NCBI GenBank assembly: GCA_963977405.1
Contig: CAXBOY010000111.1
Span: forward strand, 1-8,921
Origin: UBA5078 sp963977405
GTDB taxonomy: Bacteria; Pseudomonadota; Gammaproteobacteria; Pseudomonadales; Pseudohongiellaceae
Reading direction: 5' to 3'
Length of the DNA stretch: 8,921 nt
Shown here: positions 1 to 6,708 of the stretch, one piece after another
How the letters are laid out: each line of letters begins with the position of its first letter
Position numbering within the stretch: the stretch's first letter is position 1
Made by a program: the position numbers and the translations under genes
Notes under the pieces: model-generated
What the model was told of the DNA's origin: nothing
Databases searched by the model: none
What the model saw: only the letters and a program-made list of their open reading frames with translations

Positions 1-59
1 ACCATGATTTCAGGGCCGATGCCGTCACCGTCCAGTAATGCGATCTTGTACTTGCTCAT
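1..59 (-). CDS. Isocitrate/isopropylmalate dehydrogenase family protein, N-terminal fragment
   Basis: Only the first 19 codons and two bases of the 20th lie in the window; the gene runs off the left edge. The visible start reads MSKYKIALLDGDGIGPEIM. This is the N-terminal strand and glycine-rich loop (GDGIGPE) that opens members of the isocitrate, 3-isopropylmalate, tartrate and homoisocitrate dehydrogenase family. These are cytoplasmic NAD(P)-dependent enzymes that oxidatively decarboxylate 2-hydroxy acids. The start is supported by an AGGA ribosome binding motif about 8 nt before the ATG. Many relatives have proline where this one has aspartate before GDGIGPE, so leuB versus icd cannot be decided from this stub. 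The 116-nt gap to the small gene upstream on the same strand holds no convincing promoter or terminator. Confidence 0.8.
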   Translation of the reverse strand, partial: MSKYKIALLDGDGIGPEIM

Positions 60-175
60 GAGAATCCTAGATATATAACGCGTGGCAAACCTTCACCGAG
101 AAAAAATGAGGGCGTAATTTAGCATGAGGGAACGCGGGGGAACAAGGCGAGACCCATAATGGGCTCACGCAATGC

Positions 176-304
176 TTAGAACAGAACAGCGACTTGACGA
201 ATAAAGATAATGGTGAGGATCACGATAATTAAATAAGTTACAGAGTCGCTCACTGCCATTCCAAAGAACTTTTTAGGTTTCTGATCTTGATCTCTTTCGG
301 ACAT
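176..304 (-). CDS. Small single-span membrane protein, 42 aa, unknown function
   Basis: This is a 42-codon frame with ATG at 304-302 and TAA at 178-176. A strong GGAGG Shine-Dalgarno (312-316) lies 7 nt before the ATG, the best ribosome binding site in this part of the window and the main reason to believe the gene. The protein starts with a hydrophilic, basic stretch (MSERDQDQKPKK, residues 1-12). A short amphipathic part follows (FFGMAVSDS, 13-21), then a hydrophobic span of about 14-20 residues rich in Ile, Leu and Val (from residue 22, interrupted by Arg36). The C-terminus is short (QVAVLF). The basic N-terminus predicts an N-in inner-membrane protein. I recognise no family. It sits upstream of the dehydrogenase-family gene on the same strand and diverges from the MFS gene. 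It could be a regulatory or accessory membrane peptide, but nothing visible identifies a partner. Confidence 0.66.
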   Translation of the reverse strand: MSERDQDQKPKKFFGMAVSDSVTYLIIVILTIIFIRQVAVLF

Positions 305-334
305 GCCTGAACCTCCAATTCGCTAATGCCGGCA

Positions 335-364
335 ATAGTACATAGATTATCGCCTATTTGTCAC
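335..364 (-). promoter_or_regulatory. Candidate sigma70 promoter for the 42-aa membrane protein
   Basis: Reading the minus strand, a GTGACA hexamer (359-364, 5 of 6 to TTGACA) is followed after 18 nt by TACTAT (335-340, 4 of 6 to TATAAT). Transcription would begin around 327-330, giving a short leader before the GGAGG and ATG of the small gene. The match is modest and was found by eye. A second AT-rich hexamer (GATAAT, 346-351) has no suitable -35 partner. Confidence 0.3.
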
Positions 365-449
365 CCATCTTTTAGGGGGTATGGCGGTGTTTTCTGAATA
401 TTTATCAGGAATTTGAGACCGAAACCGTGTGTAAAATCCCAATTTAGCG

Positions 450-465
450 CAGTATGCCAATACTG
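450..465. promoter_or_regulatory. 16-bp palindrome (CAGTAT-N4-ATACTG), possible operator
   Basis: The sequence CAGTATGCCAATACTG is a perfect 6-bp inverted repeat around a 4-nt centre. It ends 36 nt before the MFS start codon, in the non-coding gap between divergent genes. Its size and symmetry fit a dimeric helix-turn-helix repressor or activator site. As RNA it would form only a small hairpin without a U-tract, so it is not a terminator. A TAAAAT hexamer (432-437) just upstream could be the -10 box of the MFS promoter, although I see no good -35 for it. No regulator gene is present in the window. Confidence 0.35.
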
Positions 466-501
466 TGGCTCTTTTGTGAAAACTATGGATAGGCGAGACA
501 G

Positions 502-1896
502 ATGGATAAATCGAAGAAAAAACGCCTAGAGGGCAATCTTAGGCGGTTCATTATTTTCCGCTTGTTTTATTCAGCACGCTTCTATTATCCCGTTCTCACA
601 GTGCTATTTCTCGATTACGGATTGACCCTTGAGCAATTCGGAATTCTCAATTTAGCTTGGGCATTGACCATCGTATTTGCCGAGGTGCCATCCGGTGCGC
701 TCGCCGATATAGTTGGCCGTAAACGCCTGCTTGTGTTTGCCGCTGCCTTAATGGTCGTGGAGATGCTCTTGCTAGTGTTGGTCCCCATGGGCGCTTCGTC
801 GCTTTTATTCACGGTTTTCCTCGCCAATCGAATTTGTTCAGGCCTTTCCGAGGCGGCGGCAAGTGGTGCTGACGAGGCGCTAGTCTATGACTCGCTCAAA
901 GAGCTGGGGAGGGAATCGGAGTGGGCACAGTTGCTTGAGAAGACGACCCGAACTGTGGCCATTGGTTTTTTCACGACTATGATTGTAGGAGCCCTTGCTT
1001 ACGATAGTGATATGGTAAACGGGTTTCTGCGCTATCTAAGTAGTGACTGGCAATTCGCAGAACAGACTATAGTGCGCTTGCCTATTTTCCTCACATTACT
1101 GACTTCTTTCGTTGTACTCGCAACAAGTTTAAGTTTCTACGATATCGATAAGCTTGGCCTCGCCCAAGCTAAGCGCGAGGCTCATGCTCTCGGTAAAAAT
1201 CTTGGTGCTGTGCGCGAGTCCTTTGCCCAAATCGCGAAGGCGGCGCGTTGGACCTTTAGCCATCAATTTGTCTTTTTCGTCATACTTACAGCATTGGCGT
1301 TAGACAGTGTGGCACGACAATTCGTGGTACTGGCGAGCGAATACTATCGTAGTATCGATATCCCCATTTCATGGTTCGGCTTCATCGGCGCCGGCATGGC
1401 CTTGATCGGCATTCTCAATGCTAGACTGTCACGTTTGATGGTGAGTCACCTGTCGCCTTTCACGAATTTTCTATGCCTTTCCGCCTTGCTGACTTTCTCG
1501 CTGTGCGGGGTGATGCTCGCGATTCCATTGTATGGAGTTGTGTTCGCGGTGGGTGCTTTTGCGATTCTGGGAATGGTGCAGTTTCAGGCGAGTTTCTATA
1601 TCAATAGCGCAGTCGATTCGAAGATACGGGCGACTGTATTGAGCTTCAAGGGACTGGCGTTGAATCTTGGTTTGGGTATCGCGAGTCTTCTCTACACTGG
1701 TCTGGTAGGCGCCTTGAAGAATGGCGAAACTGCCGCTAGTTTGCCGGCTCAACAGCTGCAAGACTTCGCTTTTGAAGAGGCATTAAAGGCGTTCCCGGTG
1801 TACTACCTTTTCCTGTTCTTAAGCATCGTGCTCATTGCCATTGTGTTCTACCCAAGGCGCGAGATGTTCTTTAGTAAACCGCAATCCACTTTATAG
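502..1896 (+). CDS. Major facilitator superfamily (MFS) transporter
   Basis: This 464-residue inner-membrane protein has the length and about twelve hydrophobic segments expected of an MFS carrier. The clearest marker is motif A in the loop between helices 2 and 3 (residues 65-75, GALADIVGRKR, with Asp69 and the basic RKR). A second hallmark is SGADEALVYDSL (121-132), seen in a widespread group of uncharacterised MFS proteins. A hydrophilic central loop (about 212-252) separates the two six-helix halves. IRATVLSFKG (375-384) fits the conserved stretch before helix 11. The N-terminus is basic (MDKSKKKR) and cytoplasmic. The ribosome binding site is weak (AGGCGAG at 491-497), and the only nearby upstream ATG (485) is out of frame, so 502 is the best start. 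The substrate cannot be read from sequence; drug or metabolite efflux and nutrient uptake are both possible. The gene stands alone, diverging from the small membrane gene and converging on the Tat enzyme gene. Confidence 0.9.
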   Translation: MDKSKKKRLEGNLRRFIIFRLFYSARFYYPVLTVLFLDYGLTLEQFGILNLAWALTIVFAEVPSGALADIVGRKRLLVFAAALMVVEMLLLVLVPMGASSLLFTVFLANRICSGLSEAAASGADEALVYDSLKELGRESEWAQLLEKTTRTVAIGFFTTMIVGALAYDSDMVNGFLRYLSSDWQFAEQTIVRLPIFLTLLTSFVVLATSLSFYDIDKLGLAQAKREAHALGKNLGAVRESFAQIAKAARWTFSHQFVFFVILTALALDSVARQFVVLASEYYRSIDIPISWFGFIGAGMALIGILNARLSRLMVSHLSPFTNFLCLSALLTFSLCGVMLAIPLYGVVFAVGAFAILGMVQFQASFYINSAVDSKIRATVLSFKGLALNLGLGIASLLYTGLVGALKNGETAASLPAQQLQDFAFEEALKAFPVYYLFLFLSIVLIAIVFYPRREMFFSKPQSTL

Positions 1897-1903
1897 CAAA
1901 GAG

Positions 1904-3214
1904 CTAAGCTTTCAGTCGCTTTAGAGCGTCAGTTAGTTGGGCTATTTCGTCAGAGCTTGTGAACACTTGTGGGGTTACTCGGATGCACGCGCCGCTGTTC
2001 AACTCATAACGCGCGACTGTGAAAATTCCAAAGTCTTGCTCTAGTCTTTTCTGCAACGTATTCACCTGTGCTGGGCTGCTCTCACCCCTCAATCGGAAAG
2101 AAGCCATGCCGGTCCAAGAAGCTTCGTCTGCGCCACCCAGTACCTCGATATGTTCCATGGAATCCGCCTCTGTTGTCCACAGCCCGCGAAGATACCTCAG
2201 CCGGGCTTCTTTGTTATTGCCACCGATAGACTCGTGAAAATCAAGCGCGCTGGGAACCGTTAAGATTGCGGCAAAATTAGATGTGGCGGTATGTACGCGT
2301 GTTGATATCCGCGCATTGTCTGGGTCGGATTCGCCGGGGTAGGGCTGTATTTTCTCCAAGCTTCCGCGGCGCATATACAAGGCGCCTACACCTACAGGCG
2401 AGCCTATCCACTTATGCAGGTTGAAGCCCGCCCAGTCTACTTTCAAGTCGGTGATTTTATAGTCCAACAGGCCCCATGACTGGGCGCTATCGCAGATGAC
2501 ATCGATGCCACGTCGACGTGCCTGCTCGGAGATCTGCGCAATGGGTAGCACCAATCCGTGTTGATTACTGACATGGGTGAGGAGTATAAGTTTGAGCGAT
2601 GGATTGGCATCGAATGCGCGCACATAAGCTTCTAACAATTGCGACTGCGACGCTCTGGCCGGTAGGTTCAAGACGATCGCTTGCGCTTTTCTCTGGTCTG
2701 CAAGCCATTGCATCGTCTGTTGGAAGCTCGGATAGTCCACATCTGCATAAAGTAGAGCATCGTCGGGACCGATGCTCTGATACTGCCTAATGAGATTGTG
2801 GATAGATTCAGTCGCATTTCGCGTTAGTACAATCTCATCTGAGTCTACGCCGAGAGAGTTGGCCACTCTCGCCACAGCCTTACGCGAATCGTCGCCATAG
2901 CCCTTGCGCGCGTAGAAAGACAATTGCTTGTTAACCATTTGAGTGGCGGCAAGATAGCGATCCTGCACTGGCTTGGCCATTTTTCCCCAGTAGCCATGCT
3001 CGAGATTCACAATGCCTTCGGCGCGGTCGTAATAGCCTGCGACTTCACGCCAGAAATCCTCGTCTTGAGCTAGGCGAGCGGCATCCGTTTCTGCAGGAGA
3101 GCTTGGCATCGTCGCGTTCTGTGCGTTGAGGCGAGTTGCAGCGAGAGAAGCGGTGCCTAGGACAAGGCCACCTAGGATGTCACGGCGACTGAAAAACGAA
3201 GGAGTGTTTGGCAT
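1904..3214 (-). CDS. Tat-exported class V aminotransferase-fold PLP enzyme (isopenicillin N epimerase-like)
   Basis: A 436-residue protein that starts with a twin-arginine signal peptide: SRRDILGG at 9-16, a hydrophobic core at 17-27, and likely signal peptidase cleavage after LNA (29-31). The rest is a fold-type I, class V PLP enzyme. RNATESIHN (132-140) is in the phosphate-binding position. THVSNQHG (213-220) follows. CDSAQSWG (241-248) supplies Asp242 for the pyridine nitrogen and Gln245, as in NifS/SufS. LHK carries the Schiff-base Lys268, and IRVTPQVF holds Arg412 where relatives bind the substrate carboxylate. The RxGHHC loop with the catalytic cysteine of desulfurases is absent; the only cysteines are 241 and 410. 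A cysteine desulfurase is therefore unlikely, and an epimerase, lyase or aminotransferase fits better. The start is backed by AGGGA (3224-3228), 9 nt upstream. The export signal means a folded, cofactor-loaded enzyme acting in the periplasm. Its substrate is unknown. Confidence 0.88.
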   Translation of the reverse strand: MPNTPSFFSRRDILGGLVLGTASLAATRLNAQNATMPSSPAETDAARLAQDEDFWREVAGYYDRAEGIVNLEHGYWGKMAKPVQDRYLAATQMVNKQLSFYARKGYGDDSRKAVARVANSLGVDSDEIVLTRNATESIHNLIRQYQSIGPDDALLYADVDYPSFQQTMQWLADQRKAQAIVLNLPARASQSQLLEAYVRAFDANPSLKLILLTHVSNQHGLVLPIAQISEQARRRGIDVICDSAQSWGLLDYKITDLKVDWAGFNLHKWIGSPVGVGALYMRRGSLEKIQPYPGESDPDNARISTRVHTATSNFAAILTVPSALDFHESIGGNNKEARLRYLRGLWTTEADSMEHIEVLGGADEASWTGMASFRLRGESSPAQVNTLQKRLEQDFGIFTVARYELNSGACIRVTPQVFTSSDEIAQLTDALKRLKA

Positions 3215-3390
3215 AAATCTGTGTCCCTAATCTGCATCTTGTCCAATTTCGAAGAGGATAGTATAGCGCACGAGTATGACAGTATTTATTCAGAGGGGAT
3301 TGCGAAAACCTAGCGCAGAAGGGGTCTTAAAAGAAGTCTCTTAATTGAGAACCAAGTAGCGAGAGTGCTGTTTTATGTTTACCTAGAACG

Positions 3391-3420
3391 AAAAAAGGGG
3401 CGACCCTTGGGGCGCCCCTT
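3391..3420 (-). terminator. Intrinsic terminator after the anchored split-barrel gene
   Basis: Read on the minus strand, AAGGGGCG (3413-3420 complement) pairs with CGCCCCTT (3395-3402 complement) in an 8-bp GC-rich stem. The 10-nt loop can itself pair CCC with GGG, and a run of six T follows (3391-3396). It begins 18 nt past the TAG of the gene ending at 3438, and so separates that gene from the Tat enzyme gene further downstream. Confidence 0.85.
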
Positions 3421-3437
3421 AATGTTTAGTCTTCGTA

Positions 3438-3941
3438 CTACCTAGGTGTCCAGAAGAAAACCTCCCACTCGCGCAGTGGCTCGGAGCCTGCGTAGAGTGG
3501 ATCGTCGAGGGATCTGCCTGCCTTAGTGGCCCACTGCTGCATCATAGGGATGCGTCGATTATCTAGTATCTCTGTGGCCTTCATTGCGAAGGTCGCGTCG
3601 CCTATGCGCAGCCAGCCGTTCCCATCGCCCTCTCTAACTCGGCGTGCCCAATAACCACCATCGGGACGAGTGGCTGTGATAATGCCTTCGGGAGTCGCTA
3701 CCCATAGTAAATAGTTCACGAAAGGTGGAAAACCACCAAGTTTGAATTGCAAGGGACCTTGTACAGTTGAGTTTAGTACTGTGAAGTCGTTGAGGGCGGG
3801 TGTCTGCGTACCTCCAATAATGATTCCAGGTGTACGACCCAGCCCTTCATTACTAAGGTAAGGCGCTGTAAACATCCAGCTTAGAATCCCTACTACTAGT
3901 ACTACCCCGGTCACAATGCCGGCGATCTTACCCTTTTTCAT
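3438..3941 (-). CDS. Membrane-anchored protein with PNPOx/F420-type split-barrel signature
   Basis: A 167-residue protein with a basic start (MKKGK) and one hydrophobic segment (about 6-24). No clear signal-peptidase site follows, so it is probably anchored in the inner membrane with the rest in the periplasm. The soluble part (about 60-165) resembles small split-barrel proteins of the pyridoxamine-phosphate oxidase and deazaflavin-dependent nitroreductase type. YLLWVATPEG (77-86) looks like the first barrel strands, GGYWARRVREG (95-105) like the segment that often contacts the cofactor phosphate, and WLRIGDATFAMKATEI (110-125) like the following hairpin. The family call rests on pattern memory only, and cofactor binding is not established. 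AAGGA (3949-3953) lies 7 nt before the ATG and supports the start. The gene is monocistronic: a terminator follows it and the TonB receptor gene diverges from it. Confidence 0.72.
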   Translation of the reverse strand: MKKGKIAGIVTGVVLVVGILSWMFTAPYLSNEGLGRTPGIIIGGTQTPALNDFTVLNSTVQGPLQFKLGGFPPFVNYLLWVATPEGIITATRPDGGYWARRVREGDGNGWLRIGDATFAMKATEILDNRRIPMMQQWATKAGRSLDDPLYAGSEPLREWEVFFWTPR

Positions 3942-4119
3942 TTTTACATCCTTATTGTTGTTGTGTCGTAAGTTTGCTCAGTATAACCAATCCAAACTCA
4001 TGTGCAATTTAAACGCTTTTCAGAGGTGTGTTAAGTCTGCGCTAAATGAGCTCCTATGCGTTTTACACCGAGATTTAATGCACTCAATCGATATAGGCAT
4101 TGAACTGCCGTGACATAAA

Positions 4120-4148
4120 TTGTTACAGCTGGGTGAAACTTATATGAA
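4120..4148 (+). promoter_or_regulatory. Weak candidate promoter for the TonB-dependent receptor
   Basis: TTGTTA (4120-4125, 4 of 6 to TTGACA) is followed after 17 nt by TATGAA (4143-4148, 4 of 6 to TATAAT), inside the AT-rich string TTATATGAA. It would give a leader of about 80 nt. No Fur-box-like GATAAT repeats are seen in the 297-nt gap between the two divergent genes, so classical iron regulation is not indicated by eye. Confidence 0.25.
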
Positions 4149-4164
4149 CCCTGCAAAGGATTCA
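4145..4164. repeat. Imperfect inverted repeat in the receptor leader region
   Basis: TGAACCCT (4145-4152) and AGGATTCA (4157-4164) form an inverted repeat with one mismatch in 8 bp and a GCAA spacer. It overlaps and lies just past the candidate -10 box of the TonB receptor gene, where a repressor site or a small 5'-leader hairpin could act. There is no U-tract, so it is not a terminator. Confidence 0.3.
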
Positions 4165-4238
4165 TCAGTTTGTCATAGACCCTTACCATACTCGCCCCGT
4201 CTTTTACCGAGAGTACTACAAGAGAAAAGGGATATCCT

Positions 4239-6683
4239 ATGTCGAACAACCACACAATGCGGCCGCTGTTCTTAGCCGTTACCACTTTTATGAGCATTCA
4301 AGCCACCTCCGCGCTGGCGCAATCCACGCCTGAAAATTCAGGCGCACAGCAAAGTGGCAATTCCACTATCGAAAGCGTAATCGTAACGGGTACACGACGC
4401 ACGCAGCGCTCAGTCTTTGACTCTTCTGCTCCTATCGATGTGCTGTCTTTCAATGAGATCAATAATACCGCATCTGAGGATCTCTCAGATGTAATGGCAC
4501 AACTGGTACCTTCTTATAAAGTACAACGTCTACCTATGGCTGACGGTCAAGTGTTCGTACGCCCCGCTACTTTGCGTGGGCTTTCGCCAGACCATACCTT
4601 GGTGCTAGTGAACGGGAAGCGCCGTCATCGTTCGGCATTGCTCGGAGGCAATGGCGCGCAGTCACCAGATTTGGCCCAGATTCCTACCTTTTCCATCGGT
4701 CGTGTGGAGGTGCTGCGCGATGGTGCCTCCGCTCAGTATGGTTCTGATGCGATTGCAGGCGTCATCAATATCATCCTCGACGAAAGCACTAATTTTCGCA
4801 GTTTTGCGCAGTACTCCGAGTATGCAGAAGGCGACGGAGAGAATACACGCTTCGGGATAAAGGGGGGGATTGCTCTTGGCGATACTGGCTTCATCAATGG
4901 CGCGCTGGAGTATTCCAATGCGGAGCGCACTTCACGCAGTCGACAGCGTCCTGACGCCATTCAATTTAAGCTCGACCACCCAAGTGTCGATGTACCAAAC
5001 CCAGTGCAGAATTGGGGACAGCCGGAGACGGAAACGACACGCTTCATGTTCAACTCCGAATACGCACTGAGCAACACTCTTACTGCCTATAGTTTTGGCT
5101 CTTATGGCAAGGGTGAGGGCTTGTCAGATTTTAATTGGCGTAACCCAGACTCGACTAACGCGTTCGATATTACATCGGTCTTTCCCGGATTCGATCTACG
5201 CGATACCTATCCCGCTGGCTTCTCGCCTCAGTTCGGTCAGGAAGATGTAGACACATCTTTCACTGCAGGTGTGAGGGGCGAGCTAAGCCCTACTCTGAAC
5301 TGGGACCTGAGTGCAGGCTACGGTAGTAATAAGATCGACTATAATATGTCCAATAGTATTAACGCCTCGATGGGACCACAGAGTCCAACGGCATTCGACA
5401 TCGGCGCTTTAGAGCAGAGCGAACTTAACGTCAATCTCGATTTCGGCTATGAGTTTGAGCTTGGCACCGGTACAAGCCCTAGCAATCTTGCCTTCGGAAT
5501 AGAACGACGCGAAGAAACCTACAAGGTAAGCGCGGGAGACGTGGCCTCTTACGCAATCGGACCTGGCGCAAGTGTCGGCCTGCCTTCCGGCTCCAATGGG
5601 TACCCAGGTTTTAGCCCGGAACAAGCCGGTGAGTCCGATCAAACCAGTATGTCCGTCTATGTCGATCTAGAAATGCCGCTAAGCGATGCATTTATCTTTG
5701 GCGTCGCAGGTCGGTACGAGGATTACTCAGAGCACGACGAGCGCATTTTTACGGGCAAACTCACAGGTCGCTATGAGATCAGCGAGAACTTCGCACTGCG
5801 TGCCACCATGTCGAATGGATTCCGTGCGCCAACGCCTGGGCAGTTATTCAGCGAACGTAGCTCTCAGGGTTTGGATACCGTGACACTGAATATTTTCACT
5901 AACGGTCGTTTCTCTCCAGTTGGTGAAGTGGCAGGTATCGTGTCTCAGCGCGTAGGAGTTGACATCAAACCTCTTGACGCCGAAGAGTCGACCAATTTCA
6001 GTGCTGGTCTTGTGTATCGGAATGACAATGGTTTTACGAGCTCACTAGACTTCTACCGTGTCGATGTCGACAATCGTTTCGGTACTTCTACGAACTTTAC
6101 GCTAAGCAATGCAGAGCGCGCGCAGCTGATTGCGTTAGGTGTGCCCGGAGGCGAAGGAATCACGCGTGTGAATTTCTTCCAGAATGACTTCGACACGCGT
6201 ACACAGGGCATCGACCTAGTTTTGGGCTATGGTATGGAGTTAGGAGCGGGACAGTTAGCGCTGTCGAGCTCGTTTAACTTCAACAAAACTGAAGTGGTGG
6301 GGGGATCATTCGAGAGCAACGACACTACCCGCATTCGCTTCGAGAAGAATCTTCCGCAGCGTACCATGAACTTCACCGCTAATTACGGTGTCGGAGCTTT
6401 GGACTTCATGGGGCGCATTCGCTACTACGGAAACTGGACGGATTATTCTTTCAATGCCACGGGTGATATTCATCAGGACTTCGGCGCAGAGGCATTCACG
6501 GATGTGTCAGCGACTTATAATGTGAATGATAATTTAAGCATTCGTTTTGGTGCGGAGAATGTGTTCGATCAGTATCCAGAAGAGGCTGAATATCAGGCAA
6601 ATCGTGGTTTGATCTACTCACGCAACGCGCCCTATGACACCGATGGTCGCAGTATGTATCTACGCCTCGACCTCAACCTCTAA
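4239..6683 (+). CDS. TonB-dependent outer-membrane receptor
   Basis: An 814-residue protein of typical receptor size. A Sec signal peptide covers residues 1-27 (basic/polar start, hydrophobic stretch, SALA before Gln28). A TonB box (ESVIVT, 45-50) follows, then a plug domain (about 55-182) with SDVMAQLVPSYKVQ, a TLRGLSPDHTLVLVNGKRRH block (111-130) and the diagnostic VEVLRDGASAQYGSDAIAG (156-174). The remainder is a beta-barrel, with FGAENVFDQYP near the C-terminus and a last strand YLRLDLNL; it ends in Leu rather than the common Phe. No cysteines are visible. AAGGGA (4227-4232) is 6 nt before the ATG and fixes the start; Met7 is the only near alternative. It would import a scarce substrate using energy from TonB-ExbBD. 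The ligand cannot be read from sequence. It is transcribed alone, converging on the kynurenine operon. Confidence 0.95.
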   Translation: MSNNHTMRPLFLAVTTFMSIQATSALAQSTPENSGAQQSGNSTIESVIVTGTRRTQRSVFDSSAPIDVLSFNEINNTASEDLSDVMAQLVPSYKVQRLPMADGQVFVRPATLRGLSPDHTLVLVNGKRRHRSALLGGNGAQSPDLAQIPTFSIGRVEVLRDGASAQYGSDAIAGVINIILDESTNFRSFAQYSEYAEGDGENTRFGIKGGIALGDTGFINGALEYSNAERTSRSRQRPDAIQFKLDHPSVDVPNPVQNWGQPETETTRFMFNSEYALSNTLTAYSFGSYGKGEGLSDFNWRNPDSTNAFDITSVFPGFDLRDTYPAGFSPQFGQEDVDTSFTAGVRGELSPTLNWDLSAGYGSNKIDYNMSNSINASMGPQSPTAFDIGALEQSELNVNLDFGYEFELGTGTSPSNLAFGIERREETYKVSAGDVASYAIGPGASVGLPSGSNGYPGFSPEQAGESDQTSMSVYVDLEMPLSDAFIFGVAGRYEDYSEHDERIFTGKLTGRYEISENFALRATMSNGFRAPTPGQLFSERSSQGLDTVTLNIFTNGRFSPVGEVAGIVSQRVGVDIKPLDAEESTNFSAGLVYRNDNGFTSSLDFYRVDVDNRFGTSTNFTLSNAERAQLIALGVPGGEGITRVNFFQNDFDTRTQGIDLVLGYGMELGAGQLALSSSFNFNKTEVVGGSFESNDTTRIRFEKNLPQRTMNFTANYGVGALDFMGRIRYYGNWTDYSFNATGDIHQDFGAEAFTDVSATYNVNDNLSIRFGAENVFDQYPEEAEYQANRGLIYSRNAPYDTDGRSMYLRLDLNL

Positions 6684-6708
6684 TTGCGGGTGTGTTAGGG
6701 AGATAATA

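Noticed and set aside
61..80. TATATAT run just before the dehydrogenase-family start as a -10 box
   Set aside because: It lies about 12 nt from the ATG, so transcription would start within or after the ribosome binding site, and there is no -35 hexamer at the proper distance.
153..163. CCCATAATGGG palindrome in the gap between the small membrane gene and the dehydrogenase gene
   Set aside because: The arms are only 5 bp with a one-base centre, and no U-tract follows on either strand. It is too short to call a terminator or operator.
413..437. TTGAGA and TAAAAT as a promoter pair for the MFS gene
   Set aside because: The spacer is only 13 nt, too short for sigma70. No other -35 match is found for the TAAAAT box.
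1904..3214. Cysteine desulfurase (NifS/SufS) as the identity of the Tat-exported enzyme
   Set aside because: The catalytic cysteine loop before the substrate-binding arginine is missing. Cys410 sits next to the arginine strand, not in the mobile loop.
3215..3437. Search for a further gene or RNA in the gap between the Tat enzyme and split-barrel genes
   Set aside because: Apart from the terminator at 3391-3420 and the AGGGA ribosome binding site at 3224-3228, I see only short dyads (for example TCTC/GAGA near 3340) and no supported gene or clear promoter.
3916..4113. Open frame of 65 codons on the plus strand with a hydrophobic start
   Set aside because: It begins antisense to the first codons of the anchored split-barrel gene. 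The hydrophobic stretch is the complement of that gene's Lys-rich start and leader, and no Shine-Dalgarno precedes it.
4031..4297. Open frame of 88 codons on the minus strand across the gap before the TonB receptor
   Set aside because: It starts inside the receptor's signal-peptide region on the opposite strand, has no ribosome binding site, and its protein has no recognisable features. It is a chance frame.
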